Assembly: GCF_027594785.1 (NCBI RefSeq)
Contig: NZ_CP075584.1
Coordinates: forward strand, 248,001-312,000
Source: Cryobacterium breve
GTDB lineage: Bacteria; Actinomycetota; Actinomycetes; Actinomycetales; Microbacteriaceae
Length of the DNA: 64,000 bases
Direction of reading: 5' to 3'
Part shown: positions 54,444 through 63,854 of the stretch, in pieces
How positions within the stretch are numbered: the stretch's first letter is position 1
Layout: each line of letters begins with the position of its first letter
Notes under the pieces: model-generated
Database searches by the model: none
What the model was told of the DNA's origin: nothing
What the model saw: only the letters and a program-made list of their open reading frames with translations
Program-made: the position numbers and the translations under genes

Positions 54444-56138
54444 GTGCCGAGAAGGACTCCCCACGAAACCCGGGGCCGGGAACCGCGAGCCCGAGGGCTC
54501 CTCGCCCGCCGGATCCTCGGGCTGTTGCTCGCAGCGTTGACCCTGACCCTGGCGCTACCCGCGGCACCCGCTTCGGCGCACGCCGAGCTGCTGTCCACGA
54601 CGCCGACTGCGGGCGCGGTGCTGGCCGCTGCGCCCAGCTCTGTGGAGCTGACCTTCGACGAGCCGGTCTTCCTTGTCCCCGACGGCTTCCAGCTCTACGA
54701 CGGCAGCAACGCCCATCGCACAGTGCCTGTCGAGGCGGTGGGTGCGACGGTCCGGGCAACCCTGCCGTCCGGCCTCGCCGAGGGCAGCTACGTGCTCGGC
54801 TGGCGGGTGGTTTCCGATGACTCGCACCCTGAGTCAGGGGTGCTGGCGTTCGCCGTGGGCCGGGCCGGCGCATCGGTCCCCACCATCGCCCCGACCGATG
54901 CACGATCGGTGGACATCCTGTACGCGGTCCTCACCGCTTTGGGCTATCTGGGTCTGTTCAGTCTCGTGGGTCTTACGGTCTTCGACTTGTTCGTCGCCCG
55001 TACCACTTCAGTGGGTCGGCGGCTGCGCCGGGTGGCCGCAGCCGTCGCGGTGAGCGCCTACGTCCTACTGGTGCCCCTCACCGAGGTGCGGGTGCGGGGG
55101 GCAGGTCTCGGCGCGCTGTTCGATCCGGCGATTCTCAGCACGGGCTGGTCGGGACCGCCAGCGGTGGCTCTGCTCCTCGCCGCCTCCGGGACGTCGCTAA
55201 TGCTCCTCCGGGTGCGGCGGCCTGGCCGGGTGGGCTTCTGGGTCGGGACGGTGGGGGGTGGGGTCGCAGTGGTCTCGGTGCTGCCCGTCGGCCACACCCG
55301 CACCTTCGGACCTGCCTGGTTGGTCATGGGCGCCGACCTGGTCCACGCTGCGACGGCAGCGGTGTGGTTGGGTGGTCTCGTGGCTCTGGTCCTACACCTC
55401 ACCCGCGCCCGACGGAGGGAGGACAACCCTGCCGCGGCCGCCGTGATCCTGGGCAGGTTCTCGACCCTGGCCGGTGGCCTCGTCGTCCTGCTGGGCGCAA
55501 CCGGGACCATTATGGCGGTGGTGATCGTTGGCTCGGTGCCGGCCCTCGTCGACAGCGCTTATGGTCGACTATTGCTGGCCAAACTAGGCATGGTTGCGGT
55601 GATCGTCGCCCTCGCGGCGTGGAATCGGTTCGTGCTCGTCCCTCGCCTAGCGCGCGAGGACATCACGTCGCAGGCCTGGCGAAGGCTGACACTGGCCATC
55701 CGCCTGGAGGCGGTCGGGTTGGTACTGGTCGTTGGTTTGACTTCAGTCCTGACGATGCAGAACCCGCGGGCGACCGACACTGCCGCTGAGCCGGCTCAGG
55801 CCGCCTCGGTCGGGACCCCGTTGCTCGCGGACCTCGGCACGGGCCACCTGACGGGCCTGTTCAGCCCGGGCGCTCCGGGGGTCAACGTCATCACCTTCAA
55901 CCTCACCGACGCCGGGGGTGATCCCCTCGTGCCGCTCACCATGCCGCAGGTCAGTGTCGCCGAACCGAACCTGAGCCTCGGACCGCTGGCCGCCGAGGTC
56001 GAGCCCGGGAAGATACCTGGCAGCTACCGGGCCGTGGTCGTACTGCCCGTGGCAGGTCAGTGGAAGATCACCGCCGCCGTCCGGGTCAACGAGTTGGAGC
56101 AGCCCGCGGCCGTGTCCGATGTGGTTGTCGTGGGCTGA
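54444..56138 (+). CDS. CopC-CopD fusion (YcnJ/PcoD-like copper transport protein)
   Basis: 564 residues from GTG 54444, which follows GAGGAG (54432-54437). GTG 54411 is an alternative. Signal sequence then mature SAHAELLSTTPTAG, the His at the first mature residues of CopC. C-terminal copper-site His in SDDSHPESG. ~165-440: eight helices of CopD. A final ~100-residue extracytoplasmic beta domain (YtkA-like, MPQVSVAEPNLSLGP). It probably imports or delivers copper to outer-face enzymes such as the multicopper oxidase upstream. Confidence 0.9.
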   Translation: MPRRTPHETRGREPRARGLLARRILGLLLAALTLTLALPAAPASAHAELLSTTPTAGAVLAAAPSSVELTFDEPVFLVPDGFQLYDGSNAHRTVPVEAVGATVRATLPSGLAEGSYVLGWRVVSDDSHPESGVLAFAVGRAGASVPTIAPTDARSVDILYAVLTALGYLGLFSLVGLTVFDLFVARTTSVGRRLRRVAAAVAVSAYVLLVPLTEVRVRGAGLGALFDPAILSTGWSGPPAVALLLAASGTSLMLLRVRRPGRVGFWVGTVGGGVAVVSVLPVGHTRTFGPAWLVMGADLVHAATAAVWLGGLVALVLHLTRARRREDNPAAAAVILGRFSTLAGGLVVLLGATGTIMAVVIVGSVPALVDSAYGRLLLAKLGMVAVIVALAAWNRFVLVPRLAREDITSQAWRRLTLAIRLEAVGLVLVVGLTSVLTMQNPRATDTAAEPAQAASVGTPLLADLGTGHLTGLFSPGAPGVNVITFNLTDAGGDPLVPLTMPQVSVAEPNLSLGPLAAEVEPGKIPGSYRAVVVLPVAGQWKITAAVRVNELEQPAAVSDVVVVG

Positions 56139-56171
56139 GCCAATCCGGTCCCGACGAGGCCCGTGACGGCC

Positions 56172-57278
56172 TCAGCTGCGGACGTCTATCAAATCACCGA
56201 GAGGATCGCTGTCAGCCGAATCGAAGGCGCTTTCTCCGAGCGCGGCGGCCGGGGACAGCAGTAGCGGCAATCGGAGGGTGAAGGTGGTGCCTATGCCGAG
56301 GGAGCTGACCACCGAGACAGTTCCGCCGTGGGCTTCCGTGGCGGCCTTGACGATGGCCAGGCCCAGCCCGCTACCGGCCCGCTCGCCTGCCGTGGACGCA
56401 GTCTGGAAGATATCGAAGACTGTATCCAGATCGGCGGCGGGGATGCCCGCCCCGGTGTCCCGGACGGTCAGCACCAGCTCGTCGCCCCGGGCGTCCGCCG
56501 TCATCGCGACGGAGTCCCCTGGACCGGTGAATCGAACCGCGTTCTCGATCAGGCAATCCAGCACTGCCTCAAGCCGCTCGTTGTCGCCCTGCACGGGGCC
56601 GACAGCGCACTGTGCGCTCCAGGTTCGGTCGGCAGTCACCGACCATCGGTGAAGGACCTCGGCCAGCATCTGGTCGACGTCGACAGACTCGGGGCCCGAC
56701 GGCTCCGCGACTCGCACCAGGGTGAGCAGGTTGGTCGCCAATGCGGACGCTTTGACGAGTTCGGCCACCACCAGCTCGGCGTCCTCGCGCACCGTCGGCT
56801 CGACCGACTGGTCGGCGATCAGTTGCGCGTAGCCACTGGCGATGGTGAGACGGGTGCGCACCTCGTGCGAACCGAACCGGGCGGCGTTCTCCCTCTGTTC
56901 GCTGCGGTGACGGTCGGCCTGCTGCAGGGCCCTCAGTCGTGCCTGAGCGGTCCAGTGCCGGTTCACATGCCAGATCAGCACCGAGATGATGCCGCTCATC
57001 AGGACGATCTCGCTGCATTCTTCCCATCCGATGGTCCCTGCCAGTGCGTGACGGACCAGTGCGACCCCGGTAACGGTCGTGATAATGGCGAAGACGATCA
57101 GGGTGGCACGCCGGGGCCACGGGCACAGTCCGTACAGGAGCGCAAAACTGGCCCATACAAGGTGATAGGGGATGGTCTCCTTGCCGGGTAACGCGAAGGT
57201 GAGGTAGCAGTTCACTCCCGCGAACACCGCCCACGCGGCGACGAGGACTGCCTTAGGCCGTGATCCGATATCCGACAT
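56172..57278 (-). CDS. Sensor histidine kinase
   Basis: 368 residues from ATG 57278 (57293 also possible), overlapping the response regulator's 3' end. Four to five N-terminal hydrophobic helices serve as membrane sensor. Phosphoacceptor in FGSHEVRTRLTIASGYAQL (H followed by EVRT, HisKA type). N-box ENAVRFTGPGDSV, G1 DTGAGIPAADL, G2 GSGLGLAIVKAATEAHGG. It is paired with the OmpR-type regulator just upstream on the same strand. The signal is unknown. Convergent with copCD, so copper or envelope stress is one guess. Confidence 0.93.
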   Translation of the reverse strand: MSDIGSRPKAVLVAAWAVFAGVNCYLTFALPGKETIPYHLVWASFALLYGLCPWPRRATLIVFAIITTVTGVALVRHALAGTIGWEECSEIVLMSGIISVLIWHVNRHWTAQARLRALQQADRHRSEQRENAARFGSHEVRTRLTIASGYAQLIADQSVEPTVREDAELVVAELVKASALATNLLTLVRVAEPSGPESVDVDQMLAEVLHRWSVTADRTWSAQCAVGPVQGDNERLEAVLDCLIENAVRFTGPGDSVAMTADARGDELVLTVRDTGAGIPAADLDTVFDIFQTASTAGERAGSGLGLAIVKAATEAHGGTVSVVSSLGIGTTFTLRLPLLLSPAAALGESAFDSADSDPLGDLIDVRS

Positions 57279-57930
57279 TGCGCACCGTTTCAATCATTTC
57301 GTTTGACAGCTTCCACCGCAGCCGGCGAATACAGACATCGACGACGTTCGTGCCGGTGTCGAATTTCGTCCCCCAGACCCGCTCGAGCAGCTCGGCCCGG
57401 GTGCACGGCTCGGGCGCCCGCTGGAGGAGATGGAAGAGCAGCATGAATTCCCGTTGCGTCAGCGAGATTCGGCGCCCGTCGACCACGAGATCCCGTTCCT
57501 GCAGATCGATCTCGACACCGGCGCGGCGGAGGTAGCGGCTGACCGTCGCGGTCAATGCCTGCGACGATGTGGGCGTTCGGATGCGCGTATTGACCCGGGC
57601 CAGCAGCTCGGCGTTGGCAAACGGTTTGGCCAGAAAATCCACCGCACCGCCATTCAGGACACCGACCCTGGTAGCCACCTGAGTCATTGAGGACAGGACC
57701 AGGACCCGACTCGACGGACGGAATCGCATCAGTTCGGCGAGGACGTCCTCGCCGCGTCCGTCAGGCAGTACGAGGTCCAAGATAATCAGGTTTGGGTCGA
57801 CCGTGCGGATCGCCGTCAGGGCGTCGACCGCCGTGCCCACCACAGTGACCGTGTATCCTGCGCCACCGAGGACGCGACCGAGAAGACGGCCCACCAGAGG
57901 CTCATCCTCGACAACCACGATGCGATTCAC
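57253..57930 (-). CDS. OmpR/PhoB family response regulator
   Basis: 225 residues. Receiver: VVVEDEPLV acidic pair, phospho-Asp in LIILDLVLPDGRG, Ser/Thr switch VLVLSSMT, Lys in FLAKPF. Winged helix: LVVDGRRISLTQREFMLLFHLLQ ... DVCIRRLRWKLSNEMIETVRNVGYR. First gene of the two-component operon. Confidence 0.95.
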   Translation of the reverse strand: MNRIVVVEDEPLVGRLLGRVLGGAGYTVTVVGTAVDALTAIRTVDPNLIILDLVLPDGRGEDVLAELMRFRPSSRVLVLSSMTQVATRVGVLNGGAVDFLAKPFANAELLARVNTRIRTPTSSQALTATVSRYLRRAGVEIDLQERDLVVDGRRISLTQREFMLLFHLLQRAPEPCTRAELLERVWGTKFDTGTNVVDVCIRRLRWKLSNEMIETVRNVGYRITA

Positions 57931-58544
57931 GTCGGTGTCCGTTCCTTCCCGCCTGTGCCGCGGGCGGCAGCTTAGCCACTAGGGGGTCATGAGATCTCGC
58001 CACTTCAGTTCTTATCTGCGCCCACAGTCGAGCGTTCAACGGCGCATGGGTAACGTAGCGCTGATGTCCTCTGAAAGGAGGACAAGGGATGTCCCCAAAA
58101 AGGGGCAAGAATCGGGGGAATTGCCGAGTGGCGGCGCGGTGCTGCAAGAGTGCCACGCCGCATTTCCTGCCTCGAGGTCGGGACGCTCCAGGAACCACCT
58201 CAGGATGCTGGAACGCCAAATAATAATCGCTGGACGCCTGGCTGCCTTGCGCATCGATAGGATCCTGATCGGCAAACCTCTCCCTTACGCCAAGGCAGCG
58301 ATCGAACGCCCTGCAGTAGTCGTGCAGCCGCAGATATCAACGACCGGGGATCTTCCCGTCACGCGACTGGATTGGATATCCGAGACCCCGGGACCCTGCC
58401 CTTGCAGTCGCCGCGCGATCCGCCATAACCGTGTTAACCGGACCTGTGTCCCGCACTGGCGCTCGGACTTGCCGGGTCGGACGGATGCCTGTGAGTGGTG
58501 ACGACGTCGGGGCCGATTGGGGACCGGGTACGCCCGCCGCGCGG
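57931..58544. other. 614-base region with only one small candidate ORF
   Basis: Upstream region of the two-component operon and of an antiporter that ends here. No other frame looks like a protein. The only strong feature is the AAAGGAGGACAAGGG ribosome site at 58073-58087. Confidence 0.4.
58089..58223 (+). CDS. Small Cys-rich ORF behind a very strong Shine-Dalgarno, unknown
   Basis: ATG 58089 preceded by AAGGAGGACAAGGG. 44 residues, basic and Cys-containing (MSPKRGKNRGNCRVAARCCK...), ending GCWNAK at TAA 58223. No family recognised. The ribosome site is close to the ideal anti-16S complement, which is rare in this window. It may be a leader or small regulatory peptide, or chance. Confidence 0.35.
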   Translation: MSPKRGKNRGNCRVAARCCKSATPHFLPRGRDAPGTTSGCWNAK

Positions 58545-59633
58545 TCAGGACACGATGGTGAAGAGCCCCGCTATACCGACGAGGTACAGGCAGAGCACGG
58601 CCACGGAGTCGACGCCCATGCTCGCGATCTTGCGCATCGGCCGAAAAATGAGCCCGATGGCGTATACAAAGGTGAGCAGGATGCCCAGCGCGGTCAGGTA
58701 GATGTCGGTGGCGCTCGCGGAGGGCAGCACGGCTTTGCCGGAGATGACAGTGGCGATCAGGAAGAGCACTGGAAGGAAGGCATTTCCTCCAAAGATGTCA
58801 CTCATGGCGAGGTTGTCGTCGCCCTGTTTGATGGACTGCAGACCGGTGGAGAGCTCGGGCAGCGAGGTCGCCAAGGCCAAGATCGTGGCACCGAAGATGA
58901 TTCCAGAGACTCCCAGCTGGTTCGCCGCGGCATCGCCGGACACCTCCAGAACGACGCCGGCGACGAGGGTCGCCACTGCCGAGACCGCGAACATCGCTAC
59001 GGCCGTCCCAATGCTCATTTTTGTGCCGCCGCCGCTTCCACTGGCGTCTGGATTCGAACTGGATGTGCGATTACGATGCCCGCTCTGATGCCGGCTGCTC
59101 GCGGGAGCGTTGCCGTTCTCGTGCCACGGAAGGCCCGCCCCAGCCCGGCGCACCAGAAGAAGCCCGGTGACCCAGAGCGCGGCGATGAGCACCCCGGCCG
59201 GAGCCAACCGCAGGAACACGAGGGTCGACGGGAGCTGACTTCCCGCCACGACGACGGCGAGGACCGCGATGACGACCATCGCTTCGAGCACCAGCGTGAG
59301 CGAGGCCGCTCGATAGGTGAGGGGCTTGACGTCCTTGCCTCGTTTGCCGAATGCGTCCAACGCGACCAGGACGACTGTTTGCAGGGCGATACCACCGAGG
59401 ATGTTCCCTACGGCGACATCGACGTTGCCGCTGATCGCGGCGCTGACCGTGATCGCAATCTCCGGCAGGTTCGTCGCGACGGCCAACACGATGAGGCCGC
59501 CGAGCGCGCTGCCGAGGTGCAATCGAGAGTCGATGATGTCGGTGGTCTTCGACAGTTGGATGCCGGCGAACCAGACGACCGTGCCGGCGGCAGCGAAGAT
59601 CGTGATCAACAGCCACAGGGGTAGCAAGGACAC
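58545..59633 (-). CDS. Calcium/sodium:cation antiporter (CaCA family, YrbG/NCX-like)
   Basis: 362 residues, ten or so helices in two inverted halves. Alpha repeats: GLIVLAVATNLPEIAITVSA and GATILALATSLPELSTGLQS, each with the metal-binding Glu. A hydrophilic loop rich in Ser/Asn/Gly separates the halves (~180-205). It exchanges Ca2+ (or another cation) for Na+ or H+ across the membrane. Confidence 0.92.
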   Translation of the reverse strand: MSLLPLWLLITIFAAAGTVVWFAGIQLSKTTDIIDSRLHLGSALGGLIVLAVATNLPEIAITVSAAISGNVDVAVGNILGGIALQTVVLVALDAFGKRGKDVKPLTYRAASLTLVLEAMVVIAVLAVVVAGSQLPSTLVFLRLAPAGVLIAALWVTGLLLVRRAGAGLPWHENGNAPASSRHQSGHRNRTSSSNPDASGSGGGTKMSIGTAVAMFAVSAVATLVAGVVLEVSGDAAANQLGVSGIIFGATILALATSLPELSTGLQSIKQGDDNLAMSDIFGGNAFLPVLFLIATVISGKAVLPSASATDIYLTALGILLTFVYAIGLIFRPMRKIASMGVDSVAVLCLYLVGIAGLFTIVS

Positions 59634-59728
59634 CTATCCGCTCCCGTCTGTTCTCGAAACGAATTGAGCACCCTGTCAGGCGTGAAGAGCCATTGTCCGC
59701 TAGATTGTGGCGAACGCGCGCGGCGCGC

Positions 59729-60043
59729 TCAATCGGCTTCCGCCTCCGCCTTCTCGCCGTGCGAGACGATATCGCCGTCCGTGAAGAGGATGCCCTGAGC
59801 GATTTCCCGCCATTTCGGCTTCGCGCGAAGCAGAAACTCCAGTTCCATACTGAAATGTTTGTACTCTTCGCCGAGCGAATCTTCCATGATGGCGCGGGCG
59901 GCGGAATCCTGCTCAACGGCTATGCGTTGTTCATACCAGCCGATTGCTTCGGCTTCTTCTGAGAGGCTTGCGCACATCCTGGCGAACGTGCGGACCTCCG
60001 CAGACAACTCCTGAGGCGGCTCGTGATACTGGTCTGTCGGCAT
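59729..60043 (-). CDS. Encapsulated-ferritin-like protein (EncFtn family)
   Basis: 104 residues, two long helices. Ferroxidase pattern: Glu/Glu-Trp-Tyr (SEEAEAIGWYEQRI) then EE-x2-H-x3-E (GEEYKHFSMELEFLLRAKPKW) and LFTDGDI. It matches the small EncFtn proteins that assemble as decamers inside encapsulin shells and oxidise Fe(II). The usual C-terminal encapsulin targeting peptide is not evident (the end is HGEKAEAEAD), and no encapsulin shell gene is in the window. It may work free, or the shell gene may be elsewhere. Confidence 0.75.
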   Translation of the reverse strand: MPTDQYHEPPQELSAEVRTFARMCASLSEEAEAIGWYEQRIAVEQDSAARAIMEDSLGEEYKHFSMELEFLLRAKPKWREIAQGILFTDGDIVSHGEKAEAEAD

Positions 60044-60193
60044 GTTCTCTTCCTTTCTTTGTCGGAAACGGCCCGACTAATCGCAGCGTAGGCCCTGATC
60101 CGTTTGTGCAGGCGTCACAACGTGAGACTTCCGCATCCACGCTATTTTTTCTTCGTAGGCCCCTTCGGTGTGAACTGGATGGGCGTTGGTCTG

Positions 60194-61585
60194 TCAGGTC
60201 CGCCGTCTTCCGACATGCTGATGCCAGGCGGCGGGGCCTCCCGAGCCGGCTCGGTAGCTGGCGATCGGCGCCGCGCCCTTCCGCCAGGCGGAAAGGATCG
60301 GCGCGACGATTCGCCAGCACTCTTCTACCGCGTCTGCCCGCACCGACAGGGTGGGGTCGTCGGAGAGGATGCCGTGGAGTACTTCGCCATAGGGTCCGAG
60401 TTCTCCCTTCGCGAGTTGCACATTCAGGCTGACCCGGTCGAGGGTGAAGGGATCGACTTCGCCGTTGATGTTCAGTTCGAGTTCGATGCTGTCCGGGGTC
60501 AGCGAGATGGTGAGTCGCGCGGGCCCGGGGTTGCCGGTGAAGCCGTATGGTCGGTGCGGTACGTCCTTGAAAGTCACGACGATCTTTTGACACTTGTCGG
60601 CGATAGCCTTTCCTGAGCGCAATCGGAACGGAACACCTGCCCAGCGCCAATTCTCTATTCCGACGGTCACCTCCGCGAGCGTCTCGGTATCGAGTTCCGG
60701 ATTCACGCCGGCCTCTTTCACGTAGGCCGGGAGCTTCCGCCCCTCGATCGTGCCTCCGGTGTAGCGAGCGCGACGGCCAGCGGCAACGGGGTCGCCTTTC
60801 CAGGCGTGGGTGGCGCGCAGTACCTGGGCCATCGATCCGCGCAGGTCGTCGGCGTCGAGACTCGACGGGGGCTCCATGGCCGTGAGCGCCATCACGAGAA
60901 GCAGGTGGCTCTGGATCATATCGACAAGTGCTCCTGCCTTGTCGTAATATCCGGCGCGACCTTCGAGGCCGAGGGCCTCGTCGAAGACGATATCCACTCG
61001 CTCAATGTGTTCGGCGCTCCAGACCTGCTCGAACATGCGGTTGGTGAAACGGAGACCGAGCAGGTTGAGCACGGTCGACTTGCCGAGAAAGTGGTCGACT
61101 CGATGGATGTGCTTCTCCGGCAGAAGCTTGGCGAGTTGCCGGTTGAGCGCCTGGGCACTTCGCAGGTCGGTCCCGAATGGCTTCTCCATTCCGAGGACGG
61201 CGCCCTTCGGCAATCCGACCTTTTCCAGCGCGGCTATCGAGAGAATCGTCACGTGTGGAGGCAACGCGAAATAGAGCGCAGGTGTGCCTGTCGTGGCAGC
61301 GAGGATGCGGGTGAGGTCATCTGGTTTCGTCACGTCTGCCTGGAGGTAGACCGAATTGTGTGCCACCTTCGTCGACCGGGGGCTCTCGGGTCCTCCCTGG
61401 GCGAATGACTCGACAATGCGGGCGCGCCACTCGGCATCGGTCATCGGGTCGAACCCGACACCGATCAGTCGAAGGTCATAGCCTCGGGAGCTACTGAGCA
61501 GCTGGCCCAGGCCCGGGAGCAGCAACCTTTTTGTGAGATCCCCACCCGCTCCGAGTATGACGAGAGTCCCGATGTGGTCAACCAT
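60194..61585 (-). CDS. zwf: Glucose-6-phosphate dehydrogenase
   Basis: 463 residues from ATG 61585 (GTG 61591 possible). NADP loop [21 protein letters not shown], active site RVDHFLGKS, and substrate-binding [12 protein letters not shown]. First oxidative pentose phosphate step, making NADPH. Its start overlaps the start of the divergent GH15-permease chimera, leaving no normal promoter space, which suggests rearrangement on that side. Confidence 0.95.
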   Translation of the reverse strand: MVDHIGTLVILGAGGDLTKRLLLPGLGQLLSSSRGYDLRLIGVGFDPMTDAEWRARIVESFAQGGPESPRSTKVAHNSVYLQADVTKPDDLTRILAATTGTPALYFALPPHVTILSIAALEKVGLPKGAVLGMEKPFGTDLRSAQALNRQLAKLLPEKHIHRVDHFLGKSTVLNLLGLRFTNRMFEQVWSAEHIERVDIVFDEALGLEGRAGYYDKAGALVDMIQSHLLLVMALTAMEPPSSLDADDLRGSMAQVLRATHAWKGDPVAAGRRARYTGGTIEGRKLPAYVKEAGVNPELDTETLAEVTVGIENWRWAGVPFRLRSGKAIADKCQKIVVTFKDVPHRPYGFTGNPGPARLTISLTPDSIELELNINGEVDPFTLDRVSLNVQLAKGELGPYGEVLHGILSDDPTLSVRADAVEECWRIVAPILSAWRKGAAPIASYRAGSGGPAAWHQHVGRRRT

Positions 61586-62519
61586 GGGCACAGACTATCT
61601 CTGCAAGACGGCAGAATTGGCTCTGCACATCGAGGACTACGCTCTGATCGGCCACTGCCACACGGCCGGACTGGTTGGACGGGATGGCAGCATTGACTGG
61701 CTTTGCTTCCCTCGGTTCGACCCTCCGTCCATCTTCGGCGCGCTCCTGGGCACCGTGGATCATGGGCGATGGCTGCTTGCACCGGCGGGCGAGGTTCTGT
61801 CGACATCCCGGCGGGAGCATGCCGCAATGGACATGTCGGTGCAGAGCGACAGGGGATTCCTGCAGCGCCTATTTTCTTCGGCCGGGATGACGAGTGTTTC
61901 GCGGTACTTCGTGATGGAATGGGCCGCGGTGCTCCGAGACATCGTCATCGGGTTGCTGATCGCGGGTGCGTTCGCGGCCTGGGTGCCCAAGGAATGGCTG
62001 CACGCGATCTTCTTCCAAAACGACCCAACGCTGTCGTTCCTTCTCGGCCCGCTGATCGGCCCCCTGCTGGCCATGATCAGCTTCGTCTGTTCCGTCGGGA
62101 ACGTTCCGCTCGCGGCGGTGCTGTGGAACGGCGGCATCAGCTTCGGCGGCGTCGTGAGCTTCATCTTCGCCGACCTGATCATCATTCCGATCATCCTGAT
62201 CTACAAGAAGTACTACGGATGGAAGCCGGCAGCACGGATCACCGCCATTTTTTACGGTGCCATGGTGCTGGCTGGTTACGCGGTCGAGCTGCTCTTCACT
62301 CCGCTCTCACTTGTGCCGGCCGATCGGAACCTGACCATCGTCGAAGCCGGGATCAGCTGGAACTACACGACGTGGCTGGACATTGCCGCCATCGTTCTCG
62401 CCGGCGCCCTGCTGATCGTGTTCTTCCGCTCCGGGAGCCGGTCGATGCTGGCGATGATGGGCGGATCACCCGAGGTCCAGGACGGGACGCCCGCCACGGA
62501 TGAGGCCGCATCGGCTTAG
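61584..62519 (+). CDS. Chimera: N-terminal piece of a GH15 glucoamylase/trehalase-like protein fused to the C-terminal part of a YraQ-type permease
   Basis: 312 residues from ATG 61584. Residues 1-~75 are the GH15 opening ([53 protein letters not shown]). The catalytic barrel is missing. From ~80 ([18 protein letters not shown]) to the end it is the last five to six helices of a YraQ/DUF318 (ArsP-like) permease ([39 protein letters not shown]). The junction near 61815 keeps the frame. Two genes appear to have been joined by an in-frame deletion. GH15 genes commonly neighbour zwf in Actinobacteria. Confidence 0.8.
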   Translation: MGTDYLCKTAELALHIEDYALIGHCHTAGLVGRDGSIDWLCFPRFDPPSIFGALLGTVDHGRWLLAPAGEVLSTSRREHAAMDMSVQSDRGFLQRLFSSAGMTSVSRYFVMEWAAVLRDIVIGLLIAGAFAAWVPKEWLHAIFFQNDPTLSFLLGPLIGPLLAMISFVCSVGNVPLAAVLWNGGISFGGVVSFIFADLIIIPIILIYKKYYGWKPAARITAIFYGAMVLAGYAVELLFTPLSLVPADRNLTIVEAGISWNYTTWLDIAAIVLAGALLIVFFRSGSRSMLAMMGGSPEVQDGTPATDEAASA

Positions 62520-62747
62520 GGGGAGAGGCCGGATGAGCGGCCTCCTGGTACGCACTCTGTATTCGGTCTAGGACCAGACGTCCTTCGTCGAGCCGAACTC
62601 CCGGCGCACCAGGCCGATCAGCGCGAGGCAGACCCCGGTCCTAGGTTCCCTGACCGGCAACGCTGATACGGCGCATAACGGACTCGGCCACCCGCCGCTC
62701 CGTCGTCATCTGCACCGTCGACCTTGGTCTGTCCCAGAAAAGAACCC

Positions 62748-63854
62748 TTATCGAGCAGTCGACAGTTCCCAGTTCTCGGCCTTCTGGTCGTAGATCCATG
62801 CTTTATGGGTTGAAGCGCGTCGGATGACGTCTCTGAACCAGTAGGTCTGGTCGGGGTTCCAGCCTGCGAGCACGGTCGCCAGATCGTCTTGGACCGCAAT
62901 GGCCCGCCCAGACGTCGTCAGGTAGCCGCCGGCCGAGAGGTGGACCGCGTCAATGTCGTGCTGCACCTGCGTCCAGTCCGGAATAGCCCAACGGCCGATG
63001 CGGCCCGTGGCGCGGTACCAGTCGTGACGACGGGACGCCGTGACTTCCAACGGGTAGCGTCGACACAAATTCGCCCATGCTGTGGGGCCATCAATCTCGT
63101 AGACCTGCGCGTCACGGGGAACGACGATTTGTTCGGCTGTCGCCGACTCCCAACCAAAGCCATCTTCGATGAGCCGGAGGCCCACAGGGCCCCAGCCGTC
63201 CAACGACCGAGTTGTCCGTGTCAGAGCGGCAGGAGGTGTTGACCACCAGGTTCCACTCCACGGGGCGCGGGGGTCGGTTGGTCGCTCGCGCTTAGCGGTG
63301 GTCTCCTCCTCGAGTTGTGCTGCCCTCCACTGCTCAAGAGTGTGACGGACGCCATTCTTGGCCGCTGGGTGTGGGGCGTCCGCTTCGACGAAGGTGATGG
63401 CCCACTGCTCGGAGTCCAATGGAGTTGCCCACCACCTCGCGTGTGGAGAGGCCAAAATGCTTGTCGCGATGCGGGCGAGCGCGGCGTGGAGCGCGGGTGC
63501 GACGGCGAGTAAGTCTTCGCCGTCGGGCTCCTGCCAGTAGCGAGCCCCGTCCACGGCGGCGGTCAGCGAGAGCAGCATGGCGCCTTCGCTCGGCTCCGCG
63601 AGCGGCACCGTGTCGAGGAGGCGCGCTACGTCTTCCGGTGAAGGAGTGGGTTGTGGAAGCTGTTCGGGACCTGGGCCGAACAGCACACGCGAAGTTCCTC
63701 GGCCAGGGTCGAGATCATAGGCGGCGAAGAAAATGGCTTGACGAAGCTCATGAGCGTCCGAGGATTCACTGTCCCAGGTTCTCTTTAGAACGAACTCGAG
63801 GCACAGGCGTCGACCGTGAGGGCCGGCGAGCAGGGCAACGGGCTCCAAAGTCAT
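62748..63854 (-). CDS. Conserved hypothetical protein, unknown function
   Basis: 368 residues, ATG 63854. No motifs recognised, no signal peptide or membrane helix. Trp-rich soluble protein (WWSTPPAALTRTTRSLDGWG; CRRYPLEVTASRRHDWYRATG). The C-terminal part (DIDAVHLSAGGYLTTSGRAI ... WNPDQTYWFRDV) looks like an actinobacterial lineage-specific family. Nothing in the neighbourhood gives a role. The 228 bases before it (62520-62747) hold no gene. Confidence 0.6.
   Translation of the reverse strand: MTLEPVALLAGPHGRRLCLEFVLKRTWDSESSDAHELRQAIFFAAYDLDPGRGTSRVLFGPGPEQLPQPTPSPEDVARLLDTVPLAEPSEGAMLLSLTAAVDGARYWQEPDGEDLLAVAPALHAALARIATSILASPHARWWATPLDSEQWAITFVEADAPHPAAKNGVRHTLEQWRAAQLEEETTAKRERPTDPRAPWSGTWWSTPPAALTRTTRSLDGWGPVGLRLIEDGFGWESATAEQIVVPRDAQVYEIDGPTAWANLCRRYPLEVTASRRHDWYRATGRIGRWAIPDWTQVQHDIDAVHLSAGGYLTTSGRAIAVQDDLATVLAGWNPDQTYWFRDVIRRASTHKAWIYDQKAENWELSTAR

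Noticed and set aside
59729-60043. Encapsulin nanocompartment locus
   Set aside because: No encapsulin shell protein in the flanking genes. Only the cargo-like protein is present.
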